Of a stretch of DNA of 60,000 bases, positions 1 through 12,500 are shown in pieces. Both the position numbers and the translations under genes were made by a program. The DNA is from Symbiodinium natans (taxonomy: Eukaryota > Sar > Dinophyceae > Suessiales > Symbiodiniaceae): positions 511,001 through 571,000 of the forward strand of contig CAJNDS010000136.1 in the NCBI GenBank assembly GCA_905221605.1, in the 5' to 3' direction. The notes below the pieces were generated by a model. The model searched no databases. It was not told the DNA's origin and worked only from the letters and a program-made list of their open reading frames with translations. The first letter of the stretch is position 1; every line of letters begins with the position of its first letter.

Positions 1-720
1 GTCCGCACCCTCAAGGCACAACCCTACTCTTTGACCTTCCAGAAAGTAGCGCAGAATTGGACTGATTTAGCATTGGTCGTGTTCACGGATGCGGGTCATA
101 CGAGTAGGCCGTCGGGTCATAGTCAAGCGGGGGCTCTGATGTTTTGGGCGCCTAAGTCGGTTCTGAAGGGTGACATGGTAAAGTCTGTGTTGGCCGATTT
201 CACCAGCTCTAAGATAGATCGTGCAGTTTGGTCCTCGTACGCTAGCGAACTCCAGGGTGCCACGATAGCTGCGGACTCATCCGTATCCTTGCTACTATTG
301 TACGAGCAAGTCATGTATGGCCTGAGAGCCCGTGAGGTAAAACAGAAACTACTTCAAAAGGGGCAACATCGTATAATCGTGACCGATAACAAGGGATTAT
401 ATGACAGCATTAGGACAGAGAAACCTTCAACCAGACAGGGGCAGAAGATGCAAAGCTTGGTGTATCAGATACTGTATGACTTGGTTGTAGACCATGGTTT
501 CTCAACGTACTGGGTAAATGCTGAACATATGATCGCGGACGGACTAACCAAGCTAAGTAGTTCCGGAGGCCGCGTGGACCTTGTGCGAGAGGTCATGGAC
601 ACATGCCATATCCGCATCACGTATTGCACCAAATCAGGTAGAAAGGAAAAGCAAGCTACACAACAGTTGCACCCTAACGAACCTGAGTCCAGGAACTTGG
701 AGTCATCGATAGATGTTTAA
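1..720 (+). CDS. Copia-type retrotransposon RNase H (3' end of pol, 5' partial)
   Basis: The reading frame is open from the window edge to the TAA at 718-720, so the start lies outside the window. It resembles the RNase H domain at the end of a Ty1/Copia polyprotein. The four acidic positions of the RNase H fold are visible: Asp in VFTDAGH, Glu in YASELQGA, Asp in VTDNKGLYDS and Asp in MIADGLTKL near the end. RNase H degrades the RNA strand of the RNA-DNA hybrid during reverse transcription. Integrase and reverse transcriptase would lie upstream of the window. The frame has no internal stop, so the copy may be fairly young. No CCCTAAA or TTTAGGG runs interrupt it, unlike everything from about 1180 on. 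Family placement is from motif pattern, not a search. Confidence 0.8.
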   Translation, partial: VRTLKAQPYSLTFQKVAQNWTDLALVVFTDAGHTSRPSGHSQAGALMFWAPKSVLKGDMVKSVLADFTSSKIDRAVWSSYASELQGATIAADSSVSLLLLYEQVMYGLRAREVKQKLLQKGQHRIIVTDNKGLYDSIRTEKPSTRQGQKMQSLVYQILYDLVVDHGFSTYWVNAEHMIADGLTKLSSSGGRVDLVREVMDTCHIRITYCTKSGRKEKQATQQLHPNEPESRNLESSIDV

Positions 721-1724
721 GGGTTTCAGGGATTGATGGTTCGTGGTGTTTGTTTTGTTACGATGCCCAATCTTATGTACAGTGGCCGGACGTGCGAAGC
801 ACCCTTTCTCTGGTGATCTGCGGTTGAAGGTTATGATAGGAGTATGCAACCGCATTTTGGGCTCAGTATTTCCGAGTAACTGCCGTGTGCGCCCATCGCG
901 GGGGTGTTGAAGAGCTTAGGCTCCTGATCTCTTAGGAGATGGGAGCACAGAGCAGTGAACTCGCTATGCCACCTGTGGTGGCTCAAGGTGCACCGCGTAG
1001 CTTGCTGAGGTGAACGGAAAACATGTCCTCTGACATATGCTTGACAACAGACATGGATGTAATTGACCTGCCCTTACTTTATCCCACATTGGAGATATCC
1101 TTTCAGCTGGTGCGGCTTCTTGGCACTTACCTTTTACTCAGGATAGCTGATATCTTGGGTAGTGCTGTCTGCCAATCAACAGTTTAGGGTTTAGGGTTAT
1201 ATAGGGTTTGCGTGTTTATGGGGAGCAATCCCAACCCCGGTAAACGTTAGGCTACTGGGTCGAGAGATGTGATTTGCACACCGTTCCCTAATGTTTGTTG
1301 TAAGCCCTAGCTAAACCCCAAACCCTCTTTGTCTCTGTTTTTAATCCCAGTCTTGTTACGCTGCAGAGTGGCAGCTTGGCAAGTGGCAAAAAGACAACCT
1401 AAACCCGAAACTGAGTGAGCCCGGCACCGCCGAACAGGGCGAACGCGCGGAAGCCGGCTGGCGAGGGAGCTATGGAGCTTATTCACTTCCAGGGACCTCC
1501 CAAAGCTCTTTGGAGGCCTCCCAGGAGGGGCTTCACAAGGATTCCAGGCACCAGCCAGCCTCGACACCAAACCAGGGCCTCGATAATCGCCGGCGGCACT
1601 GTCAGCAAGCATGAGATACATGAGCACGATCAGAAAGCAAGGGAAACCCTAAACCCGCAAAGGTCAAGGTGTGGGGTGGAGCACAAGCCGGGTTGGGGCT
1701 CAACCAGCCGGGGTGCGCGCTTCC
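721..1724. other. Flank downstream of the retroelement; possible LTR, boundary not found
   Basis: No supported gene. The first 450 bases lack telomere-type repeats and could hold the 3' LTR of the Copia element, but the second LTR is outside the window so ends cannot be fixed. TTTAGGG-like units first appear near 1184. Overlapping open frames on both strands at about 1300-1740 have no recognisable protein features. Confidence 0.3.
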
Positions 1725-1828
1725 TTAGGGTTAGGGTTTAGGGTTTAGGGTTTAGGGTTTAGGGTTTAGGGTTTAGGGTTTAGGGTTTAGGGTTTAGGGT
1801 TTAGGGTTTAGGGTTTAGGGTTAGGGTT
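1725..1828. repeat. TTTAGGG array
   Basis: A nearly perfect interstitial telomere-type array with the G-rich strand on +. It lies before the first supported docking-gene exon. Confidence 0.95.
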
Positions 1829-1852
1829 CAAACCCTAAGCCCGAAGCCAGGT

Positions 1853-1900
1853 GTCCAAGTTTGGGCAGATGCTTTTGGAGCTCGAGGAGAAGAAGGAGGT
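1853..1900 (+). CDS. Exon-like coiled-coil fragment, unassigned
   Basis: After an AG at the end of a ...cccag acceptor the frame reads VSKFGQMLLELEEKKE and is followed by GT. The composition suits a coiled coil, so it could be a 5' exon of the docking gene or the last exon of another gene. Its phase does not join cleanly to the exon at 3536, so it is left unassigned. Confidence 0.3.
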
Positions 1901-3535
1901 CTCGCCTGCGAGTCTCTTCCTCCCAGTCCTGGGGGGATGTGTTGCGGCCCCTTCAGCCTTTGTAGGGTTTAGGGCTTTGAAGCCTTAAAGCCTTAAACGG
2001 CTGAACGCCTAAACTCCCAAACCTTGTCCCCTAACCGTGGCCGCAAACCCTAAACCTTCAAGGCAGTCGGTCGGGTAAGCCAGAACCCCCCCCCCCCTCC
2101 CTCCCCCTGTAAACCCAAAAAACATTAAACCCAAAACCCTAAACCCTACTTAAACCCTAAACCCAATTTTTGTGTGCACCCCGAAGCCCTTAAACCCCAG
2201 ACCACACGAGCTGCGGCTGTCCTCCCGGCATGGGTTTAGGGTTTAGGGTTTAGGGTTTAGGGTTTAGGGTTTAGGGTTTAGGGTGGCTTTGGCTTTTGAG
2301 ATGGGGTCTGTCTGCTGAGGATTGGCTAAGGGGCTTAGGGTTTTCGCGGATGCGTGGAGTTAGGCTGTAAGGGGGTAATTGGGGGGGGGGGGGGAAACTG
2401 CTCTTCAACGGAGTGTATGATAGGGGTGTCAAGCCCAAACCTTACAGTCGAAACTCTTAGAAGCACCCTAGCTTTTAAGACCTTGAGCCCTAAATCTTGC
2501 CACCCTCGACCCCACACCTTGAAACCGGGCAAGCCCTAAACCCTAAACCCTACACCCCTAGACCCTAAACACTAAACCCTAAACCCTAAACCCTAAACCC
2601 TAACAGACTGCCTCCCTCCCCTTCACGGCTCAAGTTTGTGCCCGAGAGCACGCGTGCCTGGCCGGGTAGACAGCGACCACAAGGACCCCTGGGGAGGGAT
2701 CTAAGGCTTACGTTTAGGATTTCGGGTTTAGGGTTAGGGGTTTAGGGTTAGAGGGTTTAGAGAGTGTAAAGGGGTTTAGGGTTTAAAGGGTTTAGGGTTG
2801 CGGGTGGGGATAAAGCTGAAGGATTTAGGGCTGAGGTTTTAGGGCTTGTGGCTTATTGGTGTTATAATGTTTCGCTTTTGTTGGGTCAGTTGGGTTTTAG
2901 TTTTCATGGCTTATGAGGGTCATCGCGTTTCTAGGGTTGCGAGGGCCAACAGGGGGTTCATCGCTTTCGCCGAATAGAACCCGCCCCCCAATGCTTCCAA
3001 GACTCTGGGTTGCTGTTCGACACCCCACACACTAAACCCTAAAGCCAGTGCTGCTTTTTCGGAAGTTGAAGTAAACCATACCATTTACTATATTTTTTGT
3101 TTTGATGCTAGCTTCGTCTAAGTTTTCCAACAGCAACTCGGCATTTCACGTAGGCCTTCGACAGCCCAATTGTCTTTGCGCTTAGGGCTTTAGATCGCTT
3201 TTTGCACATCCTTTTTCCATCCTCCGTTGATAAACCCTGGACCTAGACCCTAAACCCTAAACCATCCCCCCCCCCCCCCCCCCCCAGACCTGCACCCTCT
3301 ACACTAAGCCCTAAACCTTAACCCCTAAACCTATAAACCCCATTCCCTAAACCCTAGCAAACCCAAGGCCCTAAACCTCAAGCATACCTTGGGGACGAAA
3401 CGAACCTTAACTAAAAGAGCTTATGTGTCATCTACCTTCGTCGAAATTCTGGTGGTATAGGGACCCTACACCCTAAACCCTAAAGCCCCAAGGTTAAGCT
3501 TAGGGCTCGTTTGGTCCAGCCTCAGGACTGGATCT
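1901..3535. other. Repeat-dominated stretch, no supported gene
   Basis: Contains CCCTAAA blocks (about 2130-2165, 2530-2605), a TTTAGGG array (2233-2284), poly-C/poly-G runs (about 2088-2098, 2381-2394, 3268-3285) and a family K-like inverted-repeat element (about 3385-3460). No coding frame with family resemblance was seen. Confidence 0.6.
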
Positions 3536-3566
3536 ATGGACAAGACCAAGAACGCGATGAGCAGGG
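3536..3566 (+). CDS. Docking gene exon 1
   Basis: Reads MDKTKNAMSR and ends in phase 1 before a GC donor. Joined to exon 2 it gives an in-frame Gly-Pro-Glu-Glu. The start codon is provisional, because an acceptor-like ctcag lies 10 bases upstream. Confidence 0.6.
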
Positions 3567-6500
3567 GCCCTCAACTTTTTTGTGGGTTTAGGGTTTAGGG
3601 TTTAGGGTTTAGGGTTTAGGGCTTGGGGGTTCAGGGGCCCCTGAAGCCTCGAAGCCCTATAGTGTCTTAAGACCCCGAAGCCCTCAAAGTCTACCCCAAA
3701 CTCACCCCACAGGCTCCTCCACCCCCCAGCCCCGCCGCACCTTCCACCAAAAGCACCCACTCCAACCTTCGCTCTAAACACTCTAAAAACCCTCTAAAAA
3801 TCCTCAAAGAACCCTTAAAACCCTTAAAACCACTGGTGATGTGCCTGCTACCGACCTCCTGGCACCAGGTCCCGAAGAGCAACTGGAGGACCTGCAGAGG
3901 CGATTCACGCTGCTGGAGGGCGAACGCAAGGTGCGGGTTTCGGGTTTAGGGTTTAGGGTTAGGGTTTAGGGTTAGGGTTTAGCTTGAGGTCCCACCTTAA
4001 GAGCCCCAAAAGCCCTGCATTTTGTAGGCGAGTTCCTGTAATACTACTTGCCCCTTACAAAAAACGCTTGGGTTTCGAGGTTCTGAAGGCCCAGGGCTCG
4101 AGAGTGATGCAGGATGTTCTTCGGTTTTCCAGGCCTGTCTGAGGGTACCTAACCCTAAACCGTAAACCCTAAACCTAAACCCTAAACCCTAAACCCTAAA
4201 CCCTAAACCCTAAACCCTAAACCCTAAACCTTTCATGTGGTCCCTTACCTTCCTCAAAGGGTTCTGAAGTATGGGCTCTTGGTTTTTAATAGGGTATGTA
4301 AGGGGTATGTAAGGGTAAGGTCAGGGCCCATACCAGTACGTAACTGCCCTCCACTTGCTACCAAGTGCTTAAGAAGACACCCCCCCCCCCAAAAAAAAAA
4401 TAGTAATAATAAAGAATAAATAATCGTAGTCATATACATATATATATATATATGTTGTTCCTTACAAGGGTAATATAGGGAATGTTAGTTGTCATTCTTT
4501 GGGCGGTTCTTAAGCAAATAGTAGTTTGGGGTTGCCTGAAAGGGCTGACGCTGATGCAGACGCTCCGACAGGCGACGTACGAGACAGCTAAGCTCAACAT
4601 CCAGCAGAACAAGGCTTGAGCTGAATTCTTGTCAAGCTTGGTAAGCCCTAACCCTGAACCCTGAACCCTAAACCTTGAAACCTAAACCCTAAGCCCTAAC
4701 CCTAAACCCTAAACCCTGAACCCTAAACCCTGAAACCTAAACCCTAAAGGGCTTATGAGTTTCTAGGGCTTAGGGTCCTAGAAGCTTCAACCCCAAGTCC
4801 CGATCCTCGGAAATCCTGGCCCTGAAGCAGCAGGGTTTAGGGTTTAGGTTTTAGGGTTTAGGGTTTAGGGTTTAGGGTTTAGAGCTATATGACGGCCTAA
4901 GGCCACTGTAGGGCTGCAGCTTGTAACAAGTGTTTCATCATCCGAACCCTGGAATTTTATAGCTCCCAGCCCATACATAGAGAGTGCAGCTGTTTGGGGC
5001 TTCGGCGGCTGAGGGACTAAGCGGCCCATCTGGCAGGAGATCATCACCCAGATGAAGGAGGAAAACAAGACCCTGAGGCAGGCCCTGCAACCCTAAACCC
5101 CAAACCCTGCAACCCTAAACCCTAAACCCTAAACCCTAAACCCTAAACCCTAAACCCTAAACCCTAAACCCACCTCCCCCCCCCCCCCTTTCTCCGGGTC
5201 TCGCTACGTGGGGTTGTGGGCCTGGGCCGAAAGCGGAAGTGCAAGTGTGCTTAAGGGTTAGTTTTCCTTACTGGCTCCTCTTCAGCCTCAAGAGGCCCTG
5301 AACCCTAAGCCCCAAAGAATCCGAAGAAGCTCTAAACCTTTAAACGAAACGAACCAGAAAGAGATCCTAATCAAACCCTGAAGAGTCCGAAGTCCTGAAG
5401 TTCTTCGGCAAGCGAAGGAACCAGATTGCCGAGATTCGCATCGAAAAGCCCGAGTCCTTGGAGAAGTCACTGGAATCTTGCCCTGCAAGTTTGGGTTTTA
5501 GATGGTTTTAGGGTTTAGGGGTTCAGGGGTTTAGGGGTTTAGGGGTTTAGGGGTATAGGGGTTTAGGGTTTAGGGTTTGGGGTTTAGGGTTTAGGGTTTT
5601 TTGGTTTAGGGTTTAGGGTTTAGGTTTACGAGAGTTTTGAACTTCGCCTGGCTTGCGAGAGTAGGGATTTTAGACGTTGGTGTCGCTATGCAGTATATAC
5701 AGTATATATACTATATATATATATATACTATATATATATATACATATATGTATATATATATATAGTATATACAGTATATATACTAGATACAGTATATATA
5801 CTATATATATATATAGTATATAGTAGTTTACGTAGTCTATATAGTATATATAGTATGTTAGGATTCTTGTTGCTGGCTTGGAGGGCGCAGGGATTCACCG
5901 TGCCCGAAGTCGGGAAGAAAGCCTGCGAGCCTAACGCCGCTGGGCGAAAAAACACGAACTTCACCATGAGCAATGAGCCGAGTCCCTGGGCGTGCAAACG
6001 CCTCAAGGTCTGTTGGGCTGTGGGCCAGAACTTACAGAACAGAATTTCATCCCAGGAATCCCCTGCCCCTAATATTAAACCCCCCACCTCCCCCGTAATA
6101 TTAAATACCCCCCCCCCCCCATTCTAGTTATATTTTTTCAATGTTAGGGGGAAGAGGGGCTGTTTAATATTACGGCGAGGGGAGAAAACCCCAAACCTAG
6201 CAGCCAGAGCTCAAAACAGAACCCTAAACCATGAACCTGGGTGGCCAAATCCCAGGAGAAGACGATGACCGAGGCACGTTCGGCAGGGTTGAGGGATTCC
6301 TTTGTAGTGCTTCGGGTTTTGGGGTGTAGTCCCTCAATATGTAGTGCATGCGTCATGTATGATGTGCAAGCAGGTGTAGTGCACTATAGAGCAGCGTAAC
6401 TTAGTGCAAGATATGTCTATGCATGTCACCTATGTCTGGAATGTAGTATAGGGCTCGGAATAATTATTAACAGTACTCACCTATGGTCCCTAAAACAACT

Positions 6501-9500
6501 ATAATTATAAAATAATAACACCACCGCCACTCCCCCCCCCCCCCCCCCCAAACAACCCTTTTCTAATTATTTTACTGATCTTTATAGGGGCTTCGGCCGC
6601 TTGAGGGCTTGGGGGTAGCAGCGTTTCAGCGTCTACCATTGTTTGCTTTTTATACGGTTGTTGGAGAAACAAGTTCAGGAGCCAACGCCCAACAGGGTTT
6701 AGGGTTTAGGGCTATAGGGTTTAGGGTTTAGGGTTAAGGTTCAGGGTTTAGGGTGTAGGGTTTAGGGTTCCCAGATCTTTGGGAGGCTCCCAAAAGTCGA
6801 GATCCCCTTAGGGGGTTCCTAAGAGTGACCCAAGAGTAGTATGGGGTACCATTTGGGGCCGGGGGTTCTACTTTAGGGTTTAGGGTTTAGGGTTTAGGGT
6901 TTAGGCTCCCAAAACATTTGGGTGGTTAGGTGCTGTGACGATTGCTTTTTCGTGTTTCGCCCCGCGAGGGGGTGTGGGGAGGGGGGGGGGGGAAGTCGGG
7001 AATCCAGGTCCAGAATCTCCAGAGAAGGCCAGCGCGCGTGGTTGTTCGGAGTTTCCGGTTTTGGGGCTTTCTGCTGGCCGCTTTTGGGTTCAGGGTTTAG
7101 GGTTTGTAGGTAAATAGCGTTCCAGGCAGGGGTTAGGGGTCAGGGAGTCCGACTGCGAAGACAACAGCTTGTACTGCCTGAGGCAAGCTACAGCCCCACG
7201 ACATGTCAGAAAGTTTGGTAATCATCTCCAGAGCAAACGCTTAGGGACTGGGTAGGTAACTGTGAACCTTTTGGGTTATACAGAATCCTACTACATATAC
7301 ATATATATTTGTATATGAAAGGTTAATGTGCTTTTTGGGCTAGGGTATTCAGCCCCTAAGAACAGGTATCCAATACCCCGTGGATATTAAGAAGTAACAG
7401 GTGGCAATATTCGATCCGGATTTTCCCCCCGGGTACGAGACCGAGCATCTTTTTCAACGTGAACGACCTTCCGGGGCTGTGAATCATCAGCGCGAAGCCC
7501 TATAGACCAAGAACGACTTAGGGTGGAGGGTTTAGGGGTTCAGGGTTTGCTTTATTTTGCTTTTGTCTGGGCTTTACGCGTTCCGACATGAATCAGCCTA
7601 AACCCCCTGCAGGATTGGTTTAGGTTGGGTGTGGGGTGTAGGCGTCGAGGGGTCCGAGCCCACGCGACCGAACTCTTCGAGGATCGACCTCGTTAAGAAC
7701 GAGAACAACAAGAAACGAGAGTACTTGGATCAGTCCCGGACCCGGGGGCGCGAGGGTTCCCACGGTCAACAGACAGGTTGCCTATAAGAATTCTATAAAG
7801 GGTCGTATGATAGTGATGCTGTTTTTGCAGGCCTTGACATGTACCATTCCCGTAGTGAATGAGTTTAGGGTTTAGGGTTTCATTTTGATGCTCTTACCAT
7901 ATTCCCATAGCGAATTCAGGGGGGGAATTCAGTTCTTAATTTCAGGGGGAGAGAGGGAGGGAGAGAGGGAGCGCATTCGACTGCGTGCTCGGAGTCTTCG
8001 CCGCAAGGTGTGGCCGACCCACCTGCCGTAACATGGACACAGCGCCGTATACCCAGCGACCCCCTAGCTAGTACCGTTGCAGTAAACCCTAAACCCTAAA
8101 CCCTAAACCCTAAACCCTACACCCTGAACCCTGAACCCTAAACCCTAAACCCTAAACCCTACCCCTAAACCCTAAACCCCTAAACCCACCCAAGTACCTT
8201 GAGGCCCCTTGTTGAATTTGTTGAGGGCTACGTGGTGCTTCCCCGCCATTTTGCTCCGGCTCGAGGGCCGTCTACCTTCCTTGCGATTCGGGTTTAGGGA
8301 TTAGGGTTTAGGGTTTAGGGTTTAGCGTTTAATTAGGGTTTAGGGTTTAGGGTTTAGGGTGTTCGGGTTTAGGGTTTAGGCTCAGTTTTGCAATGGCCTC
8401 GGGGGGCTACCCGCTGGATGAACTTGGTGGCGACTTCGAGGATGTCTCGGACGATGGGGTGGACTTCCCCCTGCCGGAAGGTGAGCGCTTGTGGGGTTTA
8501 GGGTTTCGGGTTTAGGGTTTAGGGTTCTTTTGCGTGTCTCCACAGGGTAAATTCAGGCTGTAGGGTGTATGCAAAGACCATGATCTCGTTTCAGATGGCT
8601 GGCGGGGCCTTCACAATGTCTGCACTAGACTTCACGTAGAGTCACCATCTTGTCATCAGGCACCCTAAGCCCTAAACCCTAAACCCTAAACCTTATAAAC
8701 CCTAAACCCTAAACCCTATACCCTAAACCCTAAACCCTAAACCCTAAACCCTAAACCCAAAACCGCGCTCAGAGGCGTCAAGAAGGAGATCCTGAGCGAA
8801 GCTGCAAGCTCGGACTGGGCCAAGCCGCGCGAGGGCGACGAGGTCACGGTGCACTACGTCGGAACGCTCGAGCCTAAGCAGGGGTCCTTGGAAATATGTT
8901 TTTGCTTTTTCGGGGTTCGCTAATTCCTAAAGGAGTCTTAGGGGTACTTGGAAGTATGTTTTTGCTTTTTGTGGGTTCCATGATTCCTAAGACTCTTAGG
9001 GTTACTTGGGACTTGTTTTTTTTTATTTTTGGGGGTACGATTTAATCAGCAACAATTTGGTTTTTTAGGGCACCATAATTCCTATAAAACAACAAACAAT
9101 ATGTTTATTTGCCTATAATTCCTAAGAAACAGAAAAAGAACATGTGTTTCTTTGCCGGGGTTCCTTAAGTTCAGTGTAACCAGCAACCATTTTGTTTTTT
9201 AGGGTACGATTATAATTCCTAAGAAACAGCAAAATTTGTTGTTTATTTGCTGGGGTTCCTTAAGTTCAGTGTAGGAGTCCGGTGAGCAGTTCGCAAACAG
9301 CCGGGACGGTGAGGCCTTGACCTTTCTGCTGGGACGGGGCGAGGCGGTGAAGGCCTGGGACCTGGGGATCCCAACCATGCGAAAGGGAGACTTGGTTTAG
9401 GGTTTAGGGTTTAGGGTTTAGGGTTTAAGGTTTAGGGTTTAGGGTTTAGGGTTTAGGGTTTGCCCGGTGGCACCCTTTTCCCTTTTTGTTGGTTCAAGGT

Positions 9501-12500
9501 TCCCTTTCAAAGCAACCAACCTGTCGGAAAGGGTGCCCTTGTTACGGCGTGGTTACTGGGCTCCCTAAGTCCTAAAACCCTAAACCCTAAACGCCTACCA
9601 AGGAGAAGTGGCCAAGTTCAAGGTGGCGCCGGAGTTCGCCTATGGCCCAGAAGGGTCTGAGAAGGTGCCGCCGAACTCCGCCGTGACCTACGAGATTCTT
9701 GGTGTTTAGGGTTTAGGTTTTAGGGTTGGTAGGTTTTTGGGACATTTTCTATATTTTTCCCTTTATTGCCTTCAAGTCAAGTAAGTGTACGCCAAGTATC
9801 CCAGATCAAGTCTCTGAGATTGCGGTGCGAAATGTGTTTTCTTACACCTACACGAAAAAATCTTGTACACGAAAAAATCTTGCTTGGGTTTAAGAGGCTC
9901 ATGTTCAGAAATACGTGGTTTAGGGCTTAGGGTTTAGGGGTTTTGGGTTTAGGGTTTAGGGTCTAGGGTTTAGGGTTTAGGGGCTTAAAAGGCCATCCGA
10001 GGATTGAGTTGGTGTCGTGGAGGGCGAGGCTCGACTTATTTTCGGATGGGACGGTCATCAAGACAGTGGTCCAAGAGGGATCTGGCTGGAAGATGGCGAG
10101 GATGAAGGATGAAGCCTGGTAGCCCACTGGTACTTTTTTTTTTTTTTTTTTGGGGGGGGGGGGGTGGGGGTTCTGGGTTAACTCCCTTGTAAAGTAGCTC
10201 ACCCCAAAAAAGGGGTGCCCTCACTGTAATGTGGCTACTGGGCCAGCAAGGAAGTGTGCCTCTCTCTCAAAGTGGAGAGGTCCGATGGTACCACCTTCTA
10301 TCAAGTCGATTCCTTCGAGTACCTTGGGGACCAAATGAGCCCGACCATTGGGGTCATACGCCCTGTACTACTATCCCTAAAGATAAATGAACCCTAAACC
10401 GTAAACCCTAAATCCTAAACCCTAAACCCTACACCGGAAAGCAACGGAGCGCGTGCCAAACCCTAAACCCTAAACCCTAAACCCTAAACCCTAAACCCTA
10501 AACCCTAAACCCTAAACCCTAAACCCTAAACTCTAAACTCTAAAACCCAAACCCTATAAACCCTAAACTTGGGGGTGGGCTCTACCATCATTTACTATGG
10601 GATTTGCGCTACCCACCGTGGGCCCTCCGTTACAGCTCCGTTGCACCTCGGTTACAGCTCCGTTACAGCTTCGTTACAGCATCGCTGCAGCCAGTAGCGC
10701 TCCGTTGCAGCCTGCCGATACTGCTCCGTTACAGCTCCGCTCCTTTCCGTTACAGTTTCTGCTACAAGCCCTGTTACCGGCGAGCATTTCTGTCATAGTA
10801 GAGCCTGCAAATGATGGCAGAGCCCCACCTCAACCCCAAACCCTATAAGCCCTAAGCCCTTTCCGGGTTGTTCATTTGGTCCCCGAGGTATGTCCTGGGT
10901 TCCGACCTCCTTGGCCCCTGGTCAAAGGCTGCAGACCGAGCCCTGGTCTCCATGACGCTGGGCTGTGCGATTTTCCGGAGGGTTTAGGGTTTAGGGTTTA
11001 GGGTTTAGGGTTTAGGATCATGTTTATTTCCGTAGGTCTCCTAAAGCCTCGCAATGAAGCCCCTGGACCCTCCTAAGCACTACACCCCAAAACCGAGGAA
11101 GAGGGGAGGGCTGGCCTTGCTTCACTTTGCGAAGACCTTCGATTGCGGAGCTGAGCCCCAAGAGCTCTCAGCCACGCTCACGCTGCATCAGATCTACGAG
11201 ACCAGCGACATCTCTTTCAAGAACCTTTGCTCGCCCAGTGGTACCCTGTTGCTCTTTTTGTTTTTAGGGTTCCGGGTTCCCTTGTAAAGAAACCAACCCA
11301 AAGAACGGGTGCCCTTAGTAGAATATGGTTCCTGGTTTTTGGTTCAAGTTCCCTTGTAAAGTAACTAACCCCCCAAAAAAGGTGCCCTGATTCGAATATG
11401 GTTCCTGACCAAGGAAGGACAAGACTCTGCTGAAGAAGCAAATTGTCGAAGGGGAGGGCCATGAGAAGCCCAAGGACGGCTGGGGTTTGGGGTTTGGGGT
11501 TTAGGGTTTTAGGGTTTAGGGTTTCGGGTTTGGGGTTTAGGGTTTAGGGCTACAGTACTGCTACAGTACTGCCATACAATGTGTCGGAGGGTTGCTTCTT
11601 CTTTGGCTTACACAAGGAGGGGCCCCCTTACTCTACCAACTGTAGTTCAGGGACTTATAACCTAATTTAGGCTCCTTATAACCCAAATTAGGAGGTCCTT
11701 GCTCTACTTATAACTAGGGGGGCCCCTTGTCGTACCAGCCAAAAAAGCATGTTTAGGGCTGCAGAATGTGCTGGGGGCTGGGGGGTGGGGAGGAAAAGAC
11801 AGCAATCCATCTGGGACTTGGGACACTTCCAGCTTTGGCCACATGCCCTCACCCGTGAACCCCTAGAAGTCCTAAGCCCCTTGCGGAAGGCTCCCAGTTG
11901 AACACCCTGAGCCCGAAACCCTAAGTTCCCAAACCCTAAACCCTGAACCCTGAACCCTAAACCCTAAACCCTAAACAAAAAACCCTAAACCCTAAACCCT
12001 AAAGCAGAAACCCTAAACCCTAAACCCTAAACCCTAAACCCTAAACCCTAAACCCCAAACCCTAAACCCTAAACCCTAAACCCAAACCCTGCCCAAACAC
12101 CCTAAACCCCCCAGGATGGCAGCAAAGTTCGCCTCCGGGTGGAATTGGCAGCCGATGCTGCGAAGAACCTTCTTCCCAATTCTGGGGGTTTAGGGTTTAG
12201 GGTTTAGGGTTTAGGGTTTGGGGTTTGGGGTTTAGGGTTTGGGGCCCCGGCGGGGCCCAAAAGCCACATGAACATAAGGATCCTACTATTGGGGCAGAAG
12301 GGGCTCCTGCAAGGGGGGATTCTGGAAGTTCCGGAAGACCCTCTATGTATAGAATCTTATGTTTATGTCCCTTTTGGGGCCCCCGTTAGAGCTGGGATCA
12401 CCCTTGGGGGTTTGTAGGGTGATCCGAGGGAGTCAAAAGCCCTTGGGGTGTACTCGGCTCAGGGCAGCATGTTGTTTACATATGGGGGTTTCCGAAGGTA

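Noticed and set aside
1307-1741. Overlapping open frames on both strands
   Set aside because: They run into telomere-type repeats and show no domain, motif or coding texture.
9694-9711. Reading the stop in GGTGTTTAG as the end of a single-unit FKBP
   Set aside because: The next exon (IELVSW) completes unit 1 in frame and further FKBP and TPR exons follow in order.
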